A stretch of 35,503 nucleotides of DNA, from contig DBYI01000043.1 of assembly GCA_002310115.1 (NCBI GenBank), positions 1 to 35,503 on the forward strand, given 5' to 3'. Source of the DNA: Ruminococcus flavefaciens. Its GTDB lineage: Bacteria; Bacillota; Clostridia; Oscillospirales; Ruminococcaceae. Positions 15,673-23,325 of this stretch are shown here, one piece after another. Made by a program: the position numbers and the translations under genes. Below the pieces are notes generated by a model. That model was not told the DNA's origin and did not search any database. It saw only the letters and a program-made list of their open reading frames with translations. Within the stretch, counting starts at the first letter, position 1, and every line of letters starts with the position of its first letter.

Positions 15673-17349
15673 ATGCTTTTAGACCGATATCTCCCTCGTA
15701 TAGAATTTGATTCATACGAGGATTTCAAGGAAAATTACCGTGTAAACGTTCCTGAAAACTTTAATTTTGGCTGGGATATAGTTGACGAATGGGCAAAACA
15801 GGAACCTGAGAAAAAGGCTCTTATATGGCTCAGCCACGACAAACAGGAAAAAACATTTACATTTACGGATATATCAAAGCTTTCAAACCAGACCTGCCAT
15901 TATTTCCGTAGTCTTGGTCTGAAAAAAGGCGATGTGGTACTTCTTATACTGCGCCGCCGCTGGGAATACTGGGTAATAGCCACTGCTCTCCATAAGCTGG
16001 GAGTTATACTTATCCCAGGAAACCTTCTTTTCACTACGCATGACATCGCTTACCGCGGCAACATGGCCGAGATATCTGCAATCATCGCCTGCGATGACGA
16101 ATACATACGCGGTCAGATTGACGCAGCAGCTCCAGAGATTAAAACTCTTCGTAAAAAGATAGCCGTTGCTGAACCACGTGATGGTTGGGACTACTTTGAG
16201 GACGAGATTGCAAAGTATCCAGACACCTTTGAACGCCCCACTGACGACCAGGCTACAAAGGCTACCGATACTATGCTCATCTACTTTACATCCGGCTCAA
16301 CAGGTATGCCGAAGATGGTATGCCACAACTATGCACATCCGCTTGGCCATATCGTTACTGCAAAATACTGGCATCAGGTACAGGAGAATAAACTTCATAT
16401 GTCCATATCCGACTCTGGTTGGGCGAAGTTTGGCTGGGGCAAGATATACGGACAGTGGATATGTGGCGCTATACAGTTCGCATACGACTTCACCGGCAGA
16501 TTCGACGCAAAGGATATCCTTGAAGTAATAAGTCATTATAAACTCACTACTTTCTGCGCTCCGCCTACTATGTACAGATTCATGCTCCAGGAAGATATGA
16601 CAAAGTATGATCTCTCCTCCATACAGAACTTCTGTAATGCCGGCGAACCGCTCAATCCTGAAGTCTTTAACCGTATATACGAACTCACAGGAAAGAAAAT
16701 GCGCGAGGGATTCGGTCAGACAGAAGGAACCGTTCTAATAGCTAACTTCCCGTGGATAGACCCTAAGCCTGGCTCAACAGGTAAACCTTCACCTCTATAT
16801 AATATCCATCTCCTCCGCCCAGACGGATCAGAGGCAGACGACGGTGAAGAGGGCAGCATTATGGTATGTGGAATAGACAAGGAGCATCCTACAGGCCTTT
16901 TCTGCGGTTACTACAAAAACCCGGAACTCACAGAAGCTGTTCTAGGTGGTAAAAACTACGATACCGGTGATGTTGCATGGCGTGATTCCAAGGGCTATTA
17001 CTGGTTCGTTGGAAGAAATGATGATGTTATCAAGTGCTCAGGATACCGTATCGGACCATTTGAGGTCGAAAGTGCACTGCTCACCCATCCTGCTGTTGTT
17101 GAATCAGCTATAACAGGTGCTCCCGATCCGATAAGAGGTCAGGTAGTAAAGGCTACTGTCGTACTTGCAGAAGGCTATACGCCTTCACCTGAACTCACAA
17201 AGGAACTTCAGGATCATGTTAAGCATGAAACAGCTCCCTACAAGTACCCTCGTGTAATAGAATATGTTAAGGAGCTCCCCAAAACTCTCGGTGGTAAGAT
17301 CAAGCGTGCTCAGATACGTCACCAGGATGAGGAAAACTCCGCAAAATGA
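15673..17349 (+). CDS. AMP-forming acyl-CoA synthetase
   Basis: ANL-superfamily ligase, 558 residues, that activates a carboxylic acid to acyl-AMP and transfers it to CoA. The P-loop is YFTSGSTGMPK (204-214), the adenylate motif is GFGQTEGT, the hinge region is YDTGDVAWRD, and the C-terminal catalytic lysine lies in LGGKIKRAQIR (K542). Length and motifs fit acetyl-CoA or medium-chain acyl-CoA synthetase-like proteins; substrate specificity cannot be read. A ribosome binding site AAAAGGAG lies upstream. It is co-transcribed with the XRE-cupin regulator and followed by a strong terminator. Its likely role is recovery or activation of short or branched fatty acids. Confidence 0.92.
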   Translation: MLLDRYLPRIEFDSYEDFKENYRVNVPENFNFGWDIVDEWAKQEPEKKALIWLSHDKQEKTFTFTDISKLSNQTCHYFRSLGLKKGDVVLLILRRRWEYWVIATALHKLGVILIPGNLLFTTHDIAYRGNMAEISAIIACDDEYIRGQIDAAAPEIKTLRKKIAVAEPRDGWDYFEDEIAKYPDTFERPTDDQATKATDTMLIYFTSGSTGMPKMVCHNYAHPLGHIVTAKYWHQVQENKLHMSISDSGWAKFGWGKIYGQWICGAIQFAYDFTGRFDAKDILEVISHYKLTTFCAPPTMYRFMLQEDMTKYDLSSIQNFCNAGEPLNPEVFNRIYELTGKKMREGFGQTEGTVLIANFPWIDPKPGSTGKPSPLYNIHLLRPDGSEADDGEEGSIMVCGIDKEHPTGLFCGYYKNPELTEAVLGGKNYDTGDVAWRDSKGYYWFVGRNDDVIKCSGYRIGPFEVESALLTHPAVVESAITGAPDPIRGQVVKATVVLAEGYTPSPELTKELQDHVKHETAPYKYPRVIEYVKELPKTLGGKIKRAQIRHQDEENSAK

Positions 17350-17357
17350 CAAAATTT

Positions 17358-17390
17358 AAAGCCCGAACCCTAAATGTTCGGGCTTTTTTT
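17358..17390 (+). terminator. Intrinsic terminator after the acyl-CoA synthetase
   Basis: AAAGCCCGAAC and GTTCGGGCTTT form an 11-base-pair stem with a seven-base loop and a TTTTTTT run. Confidence 0.93.
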
Positions 17391-17428
17391 GAAAAATTTA
17401 TGAATTTTTTTTTAATTTCTGGTAAAGC

Positions 17429-17465
17429 ACCCCGTTTTTGATGTGCGGGATGCGTATGCTATAAA
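17429..17465 (+). promoter_or_regulatory. sigI promoter region: SigI-type and vegetative elements
   Basis: ACCCCG at 17429-17434 and CGTA at 17453-17456, 18 bases apart, resemble a SigI-type promoter (-35 ACCCCC, -10 CGAA or CGWA as known in Bacillus subtilis and Clostridium thermocellum) and suggest autoregulation. Overlapping it, TTGATG at 17438-17443 and TATAAA at 17460-17465 (16-base spacer, TGC before the -10) could be a vegetative promoter. Confidence 0.5.
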
Positions 17466-17486
17466 TAATAGTGGGGGGTGGCAAAT

Positions 17487-18209
17487 ATGACTTCTGATGT
17501 ACATCAAATCATATCCCAGGTCTATAGGGCAAAAAAGGACAGCCACGCTGCAGATGAGCTTATATCTGCTTATATGCCCTTTATTAAGTCTGAAACTTCA
17601 AAGTTTCTTAACCGTCCGCCCGATCAGAGCGATGACGAACTAAGCATTGCTATGTTCGCGTTCTATGAAGCTATAAAGAATTATTCGAGATTACGCGGCT
17701 CTTTTTTGAAATTTGCCGCTTTACAAATAAAGAATCGCCTGATAGATAACTACCGTAAAGAAAAGAGAAATAAAGGTCAAATATCGCTGGACGTTAGTGA
17801 AGATGATAAAACAGACCTGAAAGAAACGATACGAGACGAACACGATGATTACGCAGAAAACGAACTAAGAGATGCAACAAAACAGGAAATCGATGAGCTT
17901 TCAGCACAAATGAAGGATTTTGGTGTGACTATGGACGATGTTGCGGAAAACTCACCGCGACAGCGTCGGACACTTGAGATTTGCCAGAAAGCTGTTTATT
18001 ACGCAAGAAACAATCCTGAGATCCTCGATGACTTTCTGAGAACAAAACGAGTTCCCCTTGCAAGAATTGCAGAGGGTGCAAATGTAGAAAGAAAGTCTCT
18101 TGAAAGGCACCGTCGCTACCTTGTTGCCGTTCTGCTAATATGCACCAACGGATACGAGATAATGCGCGGTCATATCATGCAAGTATTAAAAGGTGGTGAA
18201 AATAAATGA
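17487..18209 (+). CDS. sigI: SigI-family RNA polymerase sigma factor
   Basis: Alternative sigma factor of the SigI group, 240 residues. The sigma-2 region lies at about 20-95 (ISAYMPFIKSETSKFLN, then AFYEAIKNYSRLRGSFLKFAALQIKNRLIDNYRKEKR). The C-terminal SigI domain has the RVPLARIAEGANVERKSLERHRRYLVAVLLICTNGYEIMRGHI-type helix-turn-helix at about 190-235. The ATG at 17487 is preferred over an in-frame GTG at 17478 because GGGGGGTGG lies just upstream. The stop codon overlaps the next start (ATGA), the standard arrangement with an RsgI anti-sigma. In Clostridium thermocellum, SigI factors control cellulosome genes in response to extracellular polysaccharide, which fits the dockerin genes nearby. 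It is probably held inactive at the membrane by the RsgI-like protein. Confidence 0.92.
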   Translation: MTSDVHQIISQVYRAKKDSHAADELISAYMPFIKSETSKFLNRPPDQSDDELSIAMFAFYEAIKNYSRLRGSFLKFAALQIKNRLIDNYRKEKRNKGQISLDVSEDDKTDLKETIRDEHDDYAENELRDATKQEIDELSAQMKDFGVTMDDVAENSPRQRRTLEICQKAVYYARNNPEILDDFLRTKRVPLARIAEGANVERKSLERHRRYLVAVLLICTNGYEIMRGHIMQVLKGGENK

Positions 18210-19516
18210 AATACATTGTTATGGAATGTCACAAAGGATATGCTGTACTAATGGACGAGGAATCACGTTATATGAAAGCTGCAAATCTCAGATATGTTGT
18301 GGGACAGACTGTCACAACTCCCGTGCTTATGGAATTTAGCGCAGGAGAGGAAAGACGGATAAGCTTCTACGTTACAAGATTTGCTGCAGCCGCTGCGTGT
18401 CTCGCACTTGCAGTCTCAGCAGGTTCATTCTATTATACACGTAATTTCAAAACTCACTCTACTGTCTTAATATCTGCTAAAACAAATATACGAATGGATC
18501 TCAACAAAAAAGGAGAAGTTCTTCACCTCAGTGGTGGAGATGATGCAGCTGACGAGTTGCTCAAGGATTATAACGGCAAGGGCAAGGATAAACTCACCGC
18601 TGCAAACGAGATCCTTGATATTGAAAGGGCGCAGGGGCTCAACACCGAAGAGAATGTTGTAAATATCTTTATAAAGGCAGATGCCGATGAATACAATATT
18701 TTCAAGGAAGAATTTGAAAATGGCATTACGGATGCAAAGGTAAACGTATATGAATTTGGTGTACCGAAACCTCACGAGCCTGCAAAACCTGATGCTCACA
18801 AGCCCGATGGTGCAAAGCCAAAAGATGAAAATGTTCCCGAACCTCCAAAGGTACATGAGGATAACGGAAATGTTCCGGAAGCACCAATACCTCCTCAGGA
18901 AGATGTCAAGGCTCCTGAAGCTCCGAAACCTGATAACGGCGCAGTTCCTGTTGCACCGGTGCAACCCGAGACTCCAAAGAAGCCTGAGCCACATGATACT
19001 CACGAAGTTCCTGCCCCTGAGCCAGCAAAGCCAGAGGTCAAGAACGATGAAAAGGCTGCTCCAAAGTCTGATGAGAAAGCTGAACCGCAAAAGCCTGCAG
19101 AACCTGATGCCAAGTCTGACCCCGTCAACAATAATCACTTTGTTCTCAGAGACAACAATGGCATTATTGAAATAACACGCGATGCAGTTGAAAAAATAAA
19201 ACCGCTTCTCCCCGCTCCTCATGTGCAGGATGCGGTAGATATAGAAGAGTATCGGGACGCACTGCCCGAGAATGAGCAACTGAATTCGTCTTTCAACGAA
19301 GCCAAGGAAGCTCCTCAGGTTAATCCTGAGAATCCCGAAGCACTTTCTCCTGCCATCGCAGAAGAAATAGAAACCGAAAGTGTCAGGGATACATCGCCTG
19401 CATCCAGAGTTACGCAGAGCGAAGCGAAAAATGATACTCCACGTGAAGCACTGATCATGTCAGAAGTATCCATCGCTAATAATAAACCCTCTGATTCTCC
19501 CGTTTCCCTTCCCTAA
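18206..19516 (+). CDS. rsgI: RsgI-type transmembrane anti-sigma factor with Pro-rich ectodomain
   Basis: A 436-residue single-pass anti-sigma factor paired with SigI. An N-terminal cytosolic anti-sigma domain (about 1-55, with YAVLMDEESRYMKAANLRYVVGQ) precedes a membrane helix (about 57-77), then a juxtamembrane RsgI domain (about 83-180, STVLISAKTNIRMDLNKKGEVL onward). After that comes a long Pro-, Glu- and Lys-rich segment (about 186-310) and a tail of unknown fold. In C. thermocellum RsgI proteins the juxtamembrane domain has an Asn-Pro pair (as in DINPSIE) that is autoproteolysed for signalling; here the aligned residues read KT, so that site appears lost. No carbohydrate-binding or enzymatic sensor domain is present. 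Its composition resembles the secreted protein encoded next. Assignment as RsgI is strong; what it senses is unknown. Confidence 0.88.
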   Translation: MKYIVMECHKGYAVLMDEESRYMKAANLRYVVGQTVTTPVLMEFSAGEERRISFYVTRFAAAAACLALAVSAGSFYYTRNFKTHSTVLISAKTNIRMDLNKKGEVLHLSGGDDAADELLKDYNGKGKDKLTAANEILDIERAQGLNTEENVVNIFIKADADEYNIFKEEFENGITDAKVNVYEFGVPKPHEPAKPDAHKPDGAKPKDENVPEPPKVHEDNGNVPEAPIPPQEDVKAPEAPKPDNGAVPVAPVQPETPKKPEPHDTHEVPAPEPAKPEVKNDEKAAPKSDEKAEPQKPAEPDAKSDPVNNNHFVLRDNNGIIEITRDAVEKIKPLLPAPHVQDAVDIEEYRDALPENEQLNSSFNEAKEAPQVNPENPEALSPAIAEEIETESVRDTSPASRVTQSEAKNDTPREALIMSEVSIANNKPSDSPVSLP

Positions 19517-19534
19517 GAAAACATGAATTACTAT

Positions 19535-19576
19535 ATGCAGAAAAGACATTGCAGCGCAATGTCTTTTCTGCATTTA
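19535..19576 (+). terminator. Hairpin with 18-base-pair stem after rsgI
   Basis: ATGCAGAAAAGACATTGC and its exact complement (19556-19573) flank a three-base AGC loop. The T-tail is short (TTTAAC), so it may terminate only partly or stabilise the sigI-rsgI mRNA. Confidence 0.7.
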
Positions 19577-19643
19577 ACGGTAAAAAAGCCTAATTTTAGG
19601 GCTTCAAAAAAAATTTGGATTTTTTCGAAAAAAATTCATAATT

Positions 19644-19671
19644 ACCCCACTTTTATAAAACGCACTCCGTA
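19644..19671 (+). promoter_or_regulatory. Candidate SigI promoter of the Pro-rich protein gene
   Basis: ACCCCA at 19644-19649 and CGTA at 19668-19671 are separated by 18 bases, the same spacing as upstream of sigI. No good vegetative promoter is visible in this 228-base gap. The leader would be about 65 bases. Confidence 0.5.
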
Positions 19672-19744
19672 AACTGTTAACATAAAGCAAATAAAGCTTA
19701 TATCTCCCTTAGAGGAGAAATCAAACACAAAGGAGTAATTACCA

Positions 19745-20644
19745 ATGAAAAGCAAAAAGAACATTCTTGCTGCAATAGCTGCTATGTCAGTAATGGCTTC
19801 AGCTATGAGCCTCAACGCTTTTGCTGCTGAGGATGCAGAAACAACTGAAGAAGCAGTTGCTATCACAGCTGTTGCTGAGGACGTTGAAGAAGATGCTGCT
19901 GAGGAAGCAGTAGAAGTTGAAGCACCAGAGCTCGTAGTTCCCGATGCAGAACTCGATGAAACAGAGAAGCCTGTACCTCCGGAGCCTCCTGTAATCCTCG
20001 ATGTAACAGAGTTCATCGAACAGATCCGTACATTCATCGATGCTAACAGCATTGATATTCTTACAGATACTATCCTTGAGAACTGGGATCAGATCGAAAA
20101 GGTTGACGTTCACTTCCATGCTAACGAGAAGCCTGTACCTCCTGTACCTCCAGAGGATATTGAAAAGCCTGAGGTTGACGAAGAGGCAGAGGCTGAAGAA
20201 GCAGAGGATGCAGAGGATATCGAGAAGCCTACAAAGCCACTCGGCCCTGTACACCTTGAACTCACAGATCTCTTCATGCAGTTCCGTGATAAGGTAGATC
20301 TCAGCAAGATTGATTTCATTGATGAAGATACAATGGAGAAGATCCTCAACGCTAAGGATGTTCACGCTGACGTTCACTTTGTAAATCCGAACAAGCCTGA
20401 GCCACCTGTAGCACCTGAGGATGGCGAGCTTCCTACACCTCCGGCACCTCCTGTAGCACCTGAGGATGGCGAGCTTCCTACACCTCCAGTTCCTCCAGAG
20501 GGACCTGTTCATGAACACCTTGGTCCTAAGGAGAGAGAAGCTCTCAAGGCTGCTGAGGCAGAGGCTGAAGATACAACTGAGGCTGTAGCTGAGGAAACAA
20601 CAGAAGCTGTAGCTGAGGAGACAACTGAGGCTGACGCTGAATAA
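19745..20644 (+). CDS. Secreted acidic Pro-rich protein with two repeated modules
   Basis: A 299-residue secreted protein of no family I recognise. A signal peptide (1-27, ending NAFA) is followed by an extremely acidic stretch (29-60). Two related helical modules of about 46 residues follow (83-128 and 169-217; each has an L/I-x-x-T/D-F core and ends in DVHF...N-x-KP). They are joined and followed by Pro-rich linkers (KPVPPVPPE, PPVAPEDGELPTP twice), then a Glu/Ala/Thr tail with repeated AVAEETTE. No anchor, dockerin or enzymatic motif is seen. AAAGGAG precedes the ATG. Codon use is highly biased toward a few codons (GAG, CCT, GCT), suggesting high expression. It follows rsgI behind a candidate SigI promoter, and its linkers resemble the RsgI ectodomain, so it may be a surface or matrix component under SigI control, or a ligand of RsgI. 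Confidence 0.8.
   Translation: MKSKKNILAAIAAMSVMASAMSLNAFAAEDAETTEEAVAITAVAEDVEEDAAEEAVEVEAPELVVPDAELDETEKPVPPEPPVILDVTEFIEQIRTFIDANSIDILTDTILENWDQIEKVDVHFHANEKPVPPVPPEDIEKPEVDEEAEAEEAEDAEDIEKPTKPLGPVHLELTDLFMQFRDKVDLSKIDFIDEDTMEKILNAKDVHADVHFVNPNKPEPPVAPEDGELPTPPAPPVAPEDGELPTPPVPPEGPVHEHLGPKEREALKAAEAEAEDTTEAVAEETTEAVAEETTEADAE
20405..20487 (+). repeat. Tandem 38-base coding repeat, period 45
   Basis: Two identical 38-base copies (20405-20442 and 20450-20487) encode PVAPEDGELPTPP in frame. Identity at the third codon positions implies recent duplication or strong codon constraint. Further on, about 20575-20625, a 24-base near-repeat encodes AVAEETTE. Confidence 0.85.
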
Positions 20645-20660
20645 TCAAGTTAATACTTTC

Positions 20661-20851
20661 GATCTGCCTTTGCCTGCAAAGGTTTTCCCCGAAAGGCAGA
20701 TCTCCAAACAATCCAATCCCAATCCCCTTATCCTCTTTTACCCCCTTTTACCCGTTTGATATCTGCACATCTCGGTAAAAGTGCGGATATCAAGATTGAA
20801 TATGATAAAAGGATGCGCCGCAAAGTTCCCTTTTTTGCGGCGCTTTTTTTT
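20661..20851 (+). terminator. Structured 3' region ending in a strong terminator
   Basis: Three structures follow the Pro-rich protein gene. GATCTGCCTTT (20661-20671) pairs with AAAGGCAGATC (20692-20702), but a nested CCTTTG/CAAAGG hairpin followed by TTTT competes with it. An inverted repeat TTGATATC...GATATCAA (20756-20793, about 14 pairs with wobbles) follows. The last is a strong intrinsic terminator: GCGCCGCAAA (20815-20824), TTTGCGGCGC (20834-20843), then eight T. The region may be a long 3' untranslated tail or a small separate RNA. Confidence 0.7.
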
Positions 20852-20967
20852 CAATTTTCAGCAGTTCCGTGCCATTTAATAAGGCACCCAGGTTTTTGCC
20901 ATATTCTCTTTTTGTTTTACAAGTTCTGGGCATATACCAAAATAATACTGCTTTTTCGCCACGTACC

Positions 20968-20996
20968 TTGCTATTTTCATAATAATATGCTATAAT
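20968..20996 (+). promoter_or_regulatory. Promoter of the U32-like gene
   Basis: TTGCTA at 20968-20973, 17 bases, perfect TATAAT at 20991-20996 with TGC before it. A small hairpin GCCTA-TCCG-TAGGC (21016-21029) lies in the leader. Confidence 0.75.
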
Positions 20997-21050
20997 AATA
21001 ATACTCAATAACTCTGCCTATCCGTAGGCGTAATCAAAGGAGAATTTCCA

Positions 21051-22022
21051 ATGAAAGTAAGGTTTCATCTGCCAGATTTTGCGAGGCTTTTTAAATTCAA
21101 TTCCGTTTTTCTTACAATGCTTGAAAACAGTCCCGAGCTTTTCCGCGATGGAGTAGAGATTGCTTCAATTTACGGCATTTTCCCGCCGTCATTATGGAAC
21201 GGTGGACGTGTTATGCACGGTATGTGCCAGAAGGACTTCGTAAGAGGCGTTACAAAGTACTTCAACGGAAAAGGAATACCGCTGCGTTTCACTTTTACAA
21301 ATCCTATGATTGAAAAAAAGCATCTAAGTGACGAGTTCTGCAATATGGTAATGCATATCGCAGATAACGGTATGAATGAATGTATCGTTATGTCTCCTGT
21401 TCTCGAGGACTACATAAGAAAGAACTATCCTAATTTCAAGCTTACCAGCTCCACCTGCAAGAGAATAACTGAACCAGAAAAGCTCTATGAAGAGGTGGAA
21501 AAGGACTATCATATCGTAGTTATCGACTATGATCTCAACAACAAGTTCGATATACTCGAAAAGATTCCTAATAAATCAAAATGCGAAATACTTGTTAACG
21601 CCTGCTGCAATCCAGGCTGTGCGAATCGTTCTCTTCACTATCAGACCATTGGTCTCGAGCAGATTGCTTATGCAAATCACGTAAGAAAATACCCCAATGC
21701 TCCTTTCGACTCTGATAAATTCGCAAAGGAACACCCAGAAGCAAAGGCGGTATTTGAATGCAAATGTGAGCACAGAAGCCTTTTCGACATAAAATCGCTC
21801 AGTTCGCATATAACTCCAGATGATATATGGAACAAATATGTTCCAATGGGCTTCAATCAGTTCAAAATTGAAGGCAGGACTTTCGATATGTTCAATTTAA
21901 TGGAGCATTATCTGTATTACATGGTAAAGCCGGAATGTGTTGATCAGGCAAGACTTATTTTTCTGAGAAATCTCAGCCTCAACGGCGCAATAATCGTTCC
22001 CGACCAGGAAATGCCAAGATAA
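21051..22022 (+). CDS. Peptidase U32-like protein with cysteine cluster
   Basis: A 323-residue probable TIM-barrel protein. Near the C-terminus GFNQFKIEGR matches the SLKIEGR signature of the U32 peptidase/hydroxylation family. The cysteines in NACCNPGCANRS (about 183-194) and FECKCEHR (about 229-236) resemble the iron-sulfur-binding Cys set of that family. Several U32 members are not peptidases but radical-free hydroxylation or tRNA-modification enzymes, so a protease function should not be assumed. It is shorter than typical U32 proteins (about 400 or more residues). AAAGGAG precedes the ATG. It is monocistronic, with its own promoter and a shared terminator. Confidence 0.7.
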   Translation: MKVRFHLPDFARLFKFNSVFLTMLENSPELFRDGVEIASIYGIFPPSLWNGGRVMHGMCQKDFVRGVTKYFNGKGIPLRFTFTNPMIEKKHLSDEFCNMVMHIADNGMNECIVMSPVLEDYIRKNYPNFKLTSSTCKRITEPEKLYEEVEKDYHIVVIDYDLNNKFDILEKIPNKSKCEILVNACCNPGCANRSLHYQTIGLEQIAYANHVRKYPNAPFDSDKFAKEHPEAKAVFECKCEHRSLFDIKSLSSHITPDDIWNKYVPMGFNQFKIEGRTFDMFNLMEHYLYYMVKPECVDQARLIFLRNLSLNGAIIVPDQEMPR

Positions 22023-22027
22023 AGCCA

Positions 22028-22056
22028 AAAACCGTAAGCTTTGCTTACGGTTTTTG
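22028..22056. terminator. Bidirectional terminator of U32-like and SGNH genes
   Basis: AAAAACCGTAAGC and GCTTACGGTTTTT form a perfect 13-base-pair stem around TTT, with T-tracts on both strands. It lies between two convergent genes whose stops are 5 and 4 bases away. Confidence 0.92.
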
Positions 22057-22059
22057 TGA

Positions 22060-23046
22060 TTATTCATGATTCTTCTTTTTATGTAAAACCAATGCGATGA
22101 CAATTCCTATAAGCAATACAAAGCCTGCACAACCACCATATACGGCTCTTTTCCAGTACACTGTAAGTTCCTTTTTGCCGTACTCTATCGTGGTATAGCT
22201 GAAACCTGTTGCACGAAAAGCAGCATCAACATTGTCTGCAATGACCTTATGCCCTTCTGCATTGGGGTGGATATCAAATTCGCCTATATTCGTAAGGTTA
22301 TCAGCCTTTCCCTTGAAACTTGATGCCACATCTATGACTTTATAGCCGTACAGCGAATTCTCTGAGATCACGCTGTTCAGCTTTCCGATCTTTTCTTCAG
22401 AAAAATCTGTTATCATACTGAACTTGATCAACGCTTCCAACGGATCATAAAGAGTCTGCACAAATACCGTTCCGTCTGTCCTTTGAGAAAGCTCCTCTGA
22501 TATTGTCCTGATATTCTTCTCAAACTGCACCAGAGCTTCATCAACGTCCTTATCCATGCTCAAAAGCGAAGAAGCAGCGCTGAAAACGTCTATATCCCGG
22601 ACATTAAAGTCACCTTTTTCAGTTATTCCCATACTTTTCAGAGCTTCTAGCATTATTTCAAGCATATCATTTCCGCCTATCGAGATGACCACGGCATCGC
22701 TGTCCCTCAGATCTTCATCAAGCTCACCGCTTTGTATAAGATCAAGAAGATCTCCGGATGTAGCTCCTGAAACTGCTTTGTTCACCATTTCATGCTGGCA
22801 ATCACCATCAAGTTCAGCTTCATATTTTTCTTTCAGTATATTTGAATAGGATGAACAACTGTAAAGGTCATTCTGTGAATAGCCCTCAAGTCCGTATCCT
22901 GCAGCAATGGAATCCCCCAGGAACATCATTTTCGGCGGCACTTCGGTATAATGTGTGACGTCTATTTTGGGAGTCACCGTCATTTTACATGAAACAAGAC
23001 TCAATATCATAGCTACAGTGCCTAAAAAAACAGCTGCTTTTTTCAT
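22060..23046 (-). CDS. Membrane-anchored SGNH/GDSL hydrolase
   Basis: A 328-residue extracellular SGNH-family esterase or acyl hydrolase. Block I is FLGDSIAAGYGL with catalytic S46, block II Gly is in KAVSGATSGD (G94), block III is SIGGND with N126, and block V is DIHPN with D258 and H260, so the catalytic set is complete. Likely substrates are acyl or acetyl groups on polysaccharide, lipid or cell-wall material. It has an N-terminal lipobox-like LVSC (C20) and also a C-terminal membrane helix (about 301-321) with a KKK tail, so it may be held at both ends. AGAGGTC precedes the ATG, and it has its own promoter. It could deacetylate plant xylan at the surface, though there is no direct evidence for that. 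Confidence 0.88.
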   Translation of the reverse strand: MKKAAVFLGTVAMILSLVSCKMTVTPKIDVTHYTEVPPKMMFLGDSIAAGYGLEGYSQNDLYSCSSYSNILKEKYEAELDGDCQHEMVNKAVSGATSGDLLDLIQSGELDEDLRDSDAVVISIGGNDMLEIMLEALKSMGITEKGDFNVRDIDVFSAASSLLSMDKDVDEALVQFEKNIRTISEELSQRTDGTVFVQTLYDPLEALIKFSMITDFSEEKIGKLNSVISENSLYGYKVIDVASSFKGKADNLTNIGEFDIHPNAEGHKVIADNVDAAFRATGFSYTTIEYGKKELTVYWKRAVYGGCAGFVLLIGIVIALVLHKKKNHE

Positions 23047-23109
23047 TTCAAAGACCTCTTTTCTGAAAAATGCGGATTAAAAACTATTTCTCATACCGAA
23101 TACTTTCAT

Positions 23110-23138
23110 ATTGTAGCAGATATACCCTGAAATGTCAA
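23110..23138 (-). promoter_or_regulatory. Promoter of the SGNH hydrolase gene
   Basis: On the minus strand perfect TTGACA (complement of 23133-23138), 17 bases, TACAAT (complement of 23110-23115) with TGC before it. Confidence 0.8.
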
Positions 23139-23261
23139 CATGCAACAGAAGATTTAGTTATATATTTGACTTTTATATCTGATTTTGGTATAATACTTAC
23201 ATAAGCTTTATCTCGTAATTCAGGTTCATCAAAACAAAATGTAACTTTCAACATATTTAGC

Positions 23262-23290
23262 TGGACAATCTCAAAAAAATATGATATAAT
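23262..23290 (+). promoter_or_regulatory. Promoter of the diguanylate cyclase gene
   Basis: TGGACA at 23262-23267, 17 bases, perfect TATAAT at 23285-23290 with TGA before it. The start near 23297 excludes the in-frame ATG at 23296 as the translation start. Confidence 0.75.
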
Positions 23291-23325
23291 CATTAATGAA
23301 GTATAAAAAATCGGAGGGTGAAGCT

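Noticed and set aside
18467..19279. Long minus-strand open frame of 270 codons inside rsgI
   Set aside because: The biased Pro/Glu/Lys codons of rsgI remove stop codons on the opposite strand. The predicted product is an odd Leu/Ile/Arg/Cys mix without a ribosome binding site.
19799..20518. Minus-strand open frame of 239 codons inside the Pro-rich protein gene
   Set aside because: It has the same cause: repeated GAG, CCT and GCT codons leave the opposite strand open. The product is low-complexity and has no start context.
20405..20625. Tandem repeats that might suggest a CRISPR-like array
   Set aside because: Only two copies each, with 45- and 24-base periods that are multiples of three and code in frame for protein repeats.
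20751..20785. A fourth SigI-like element (ACCCGT, 18 bases, GGTA)
   Set aside because: The -10 part deviates from CGTA and there is no gene directly downstream; kept only as a hint for a possible small RNA.
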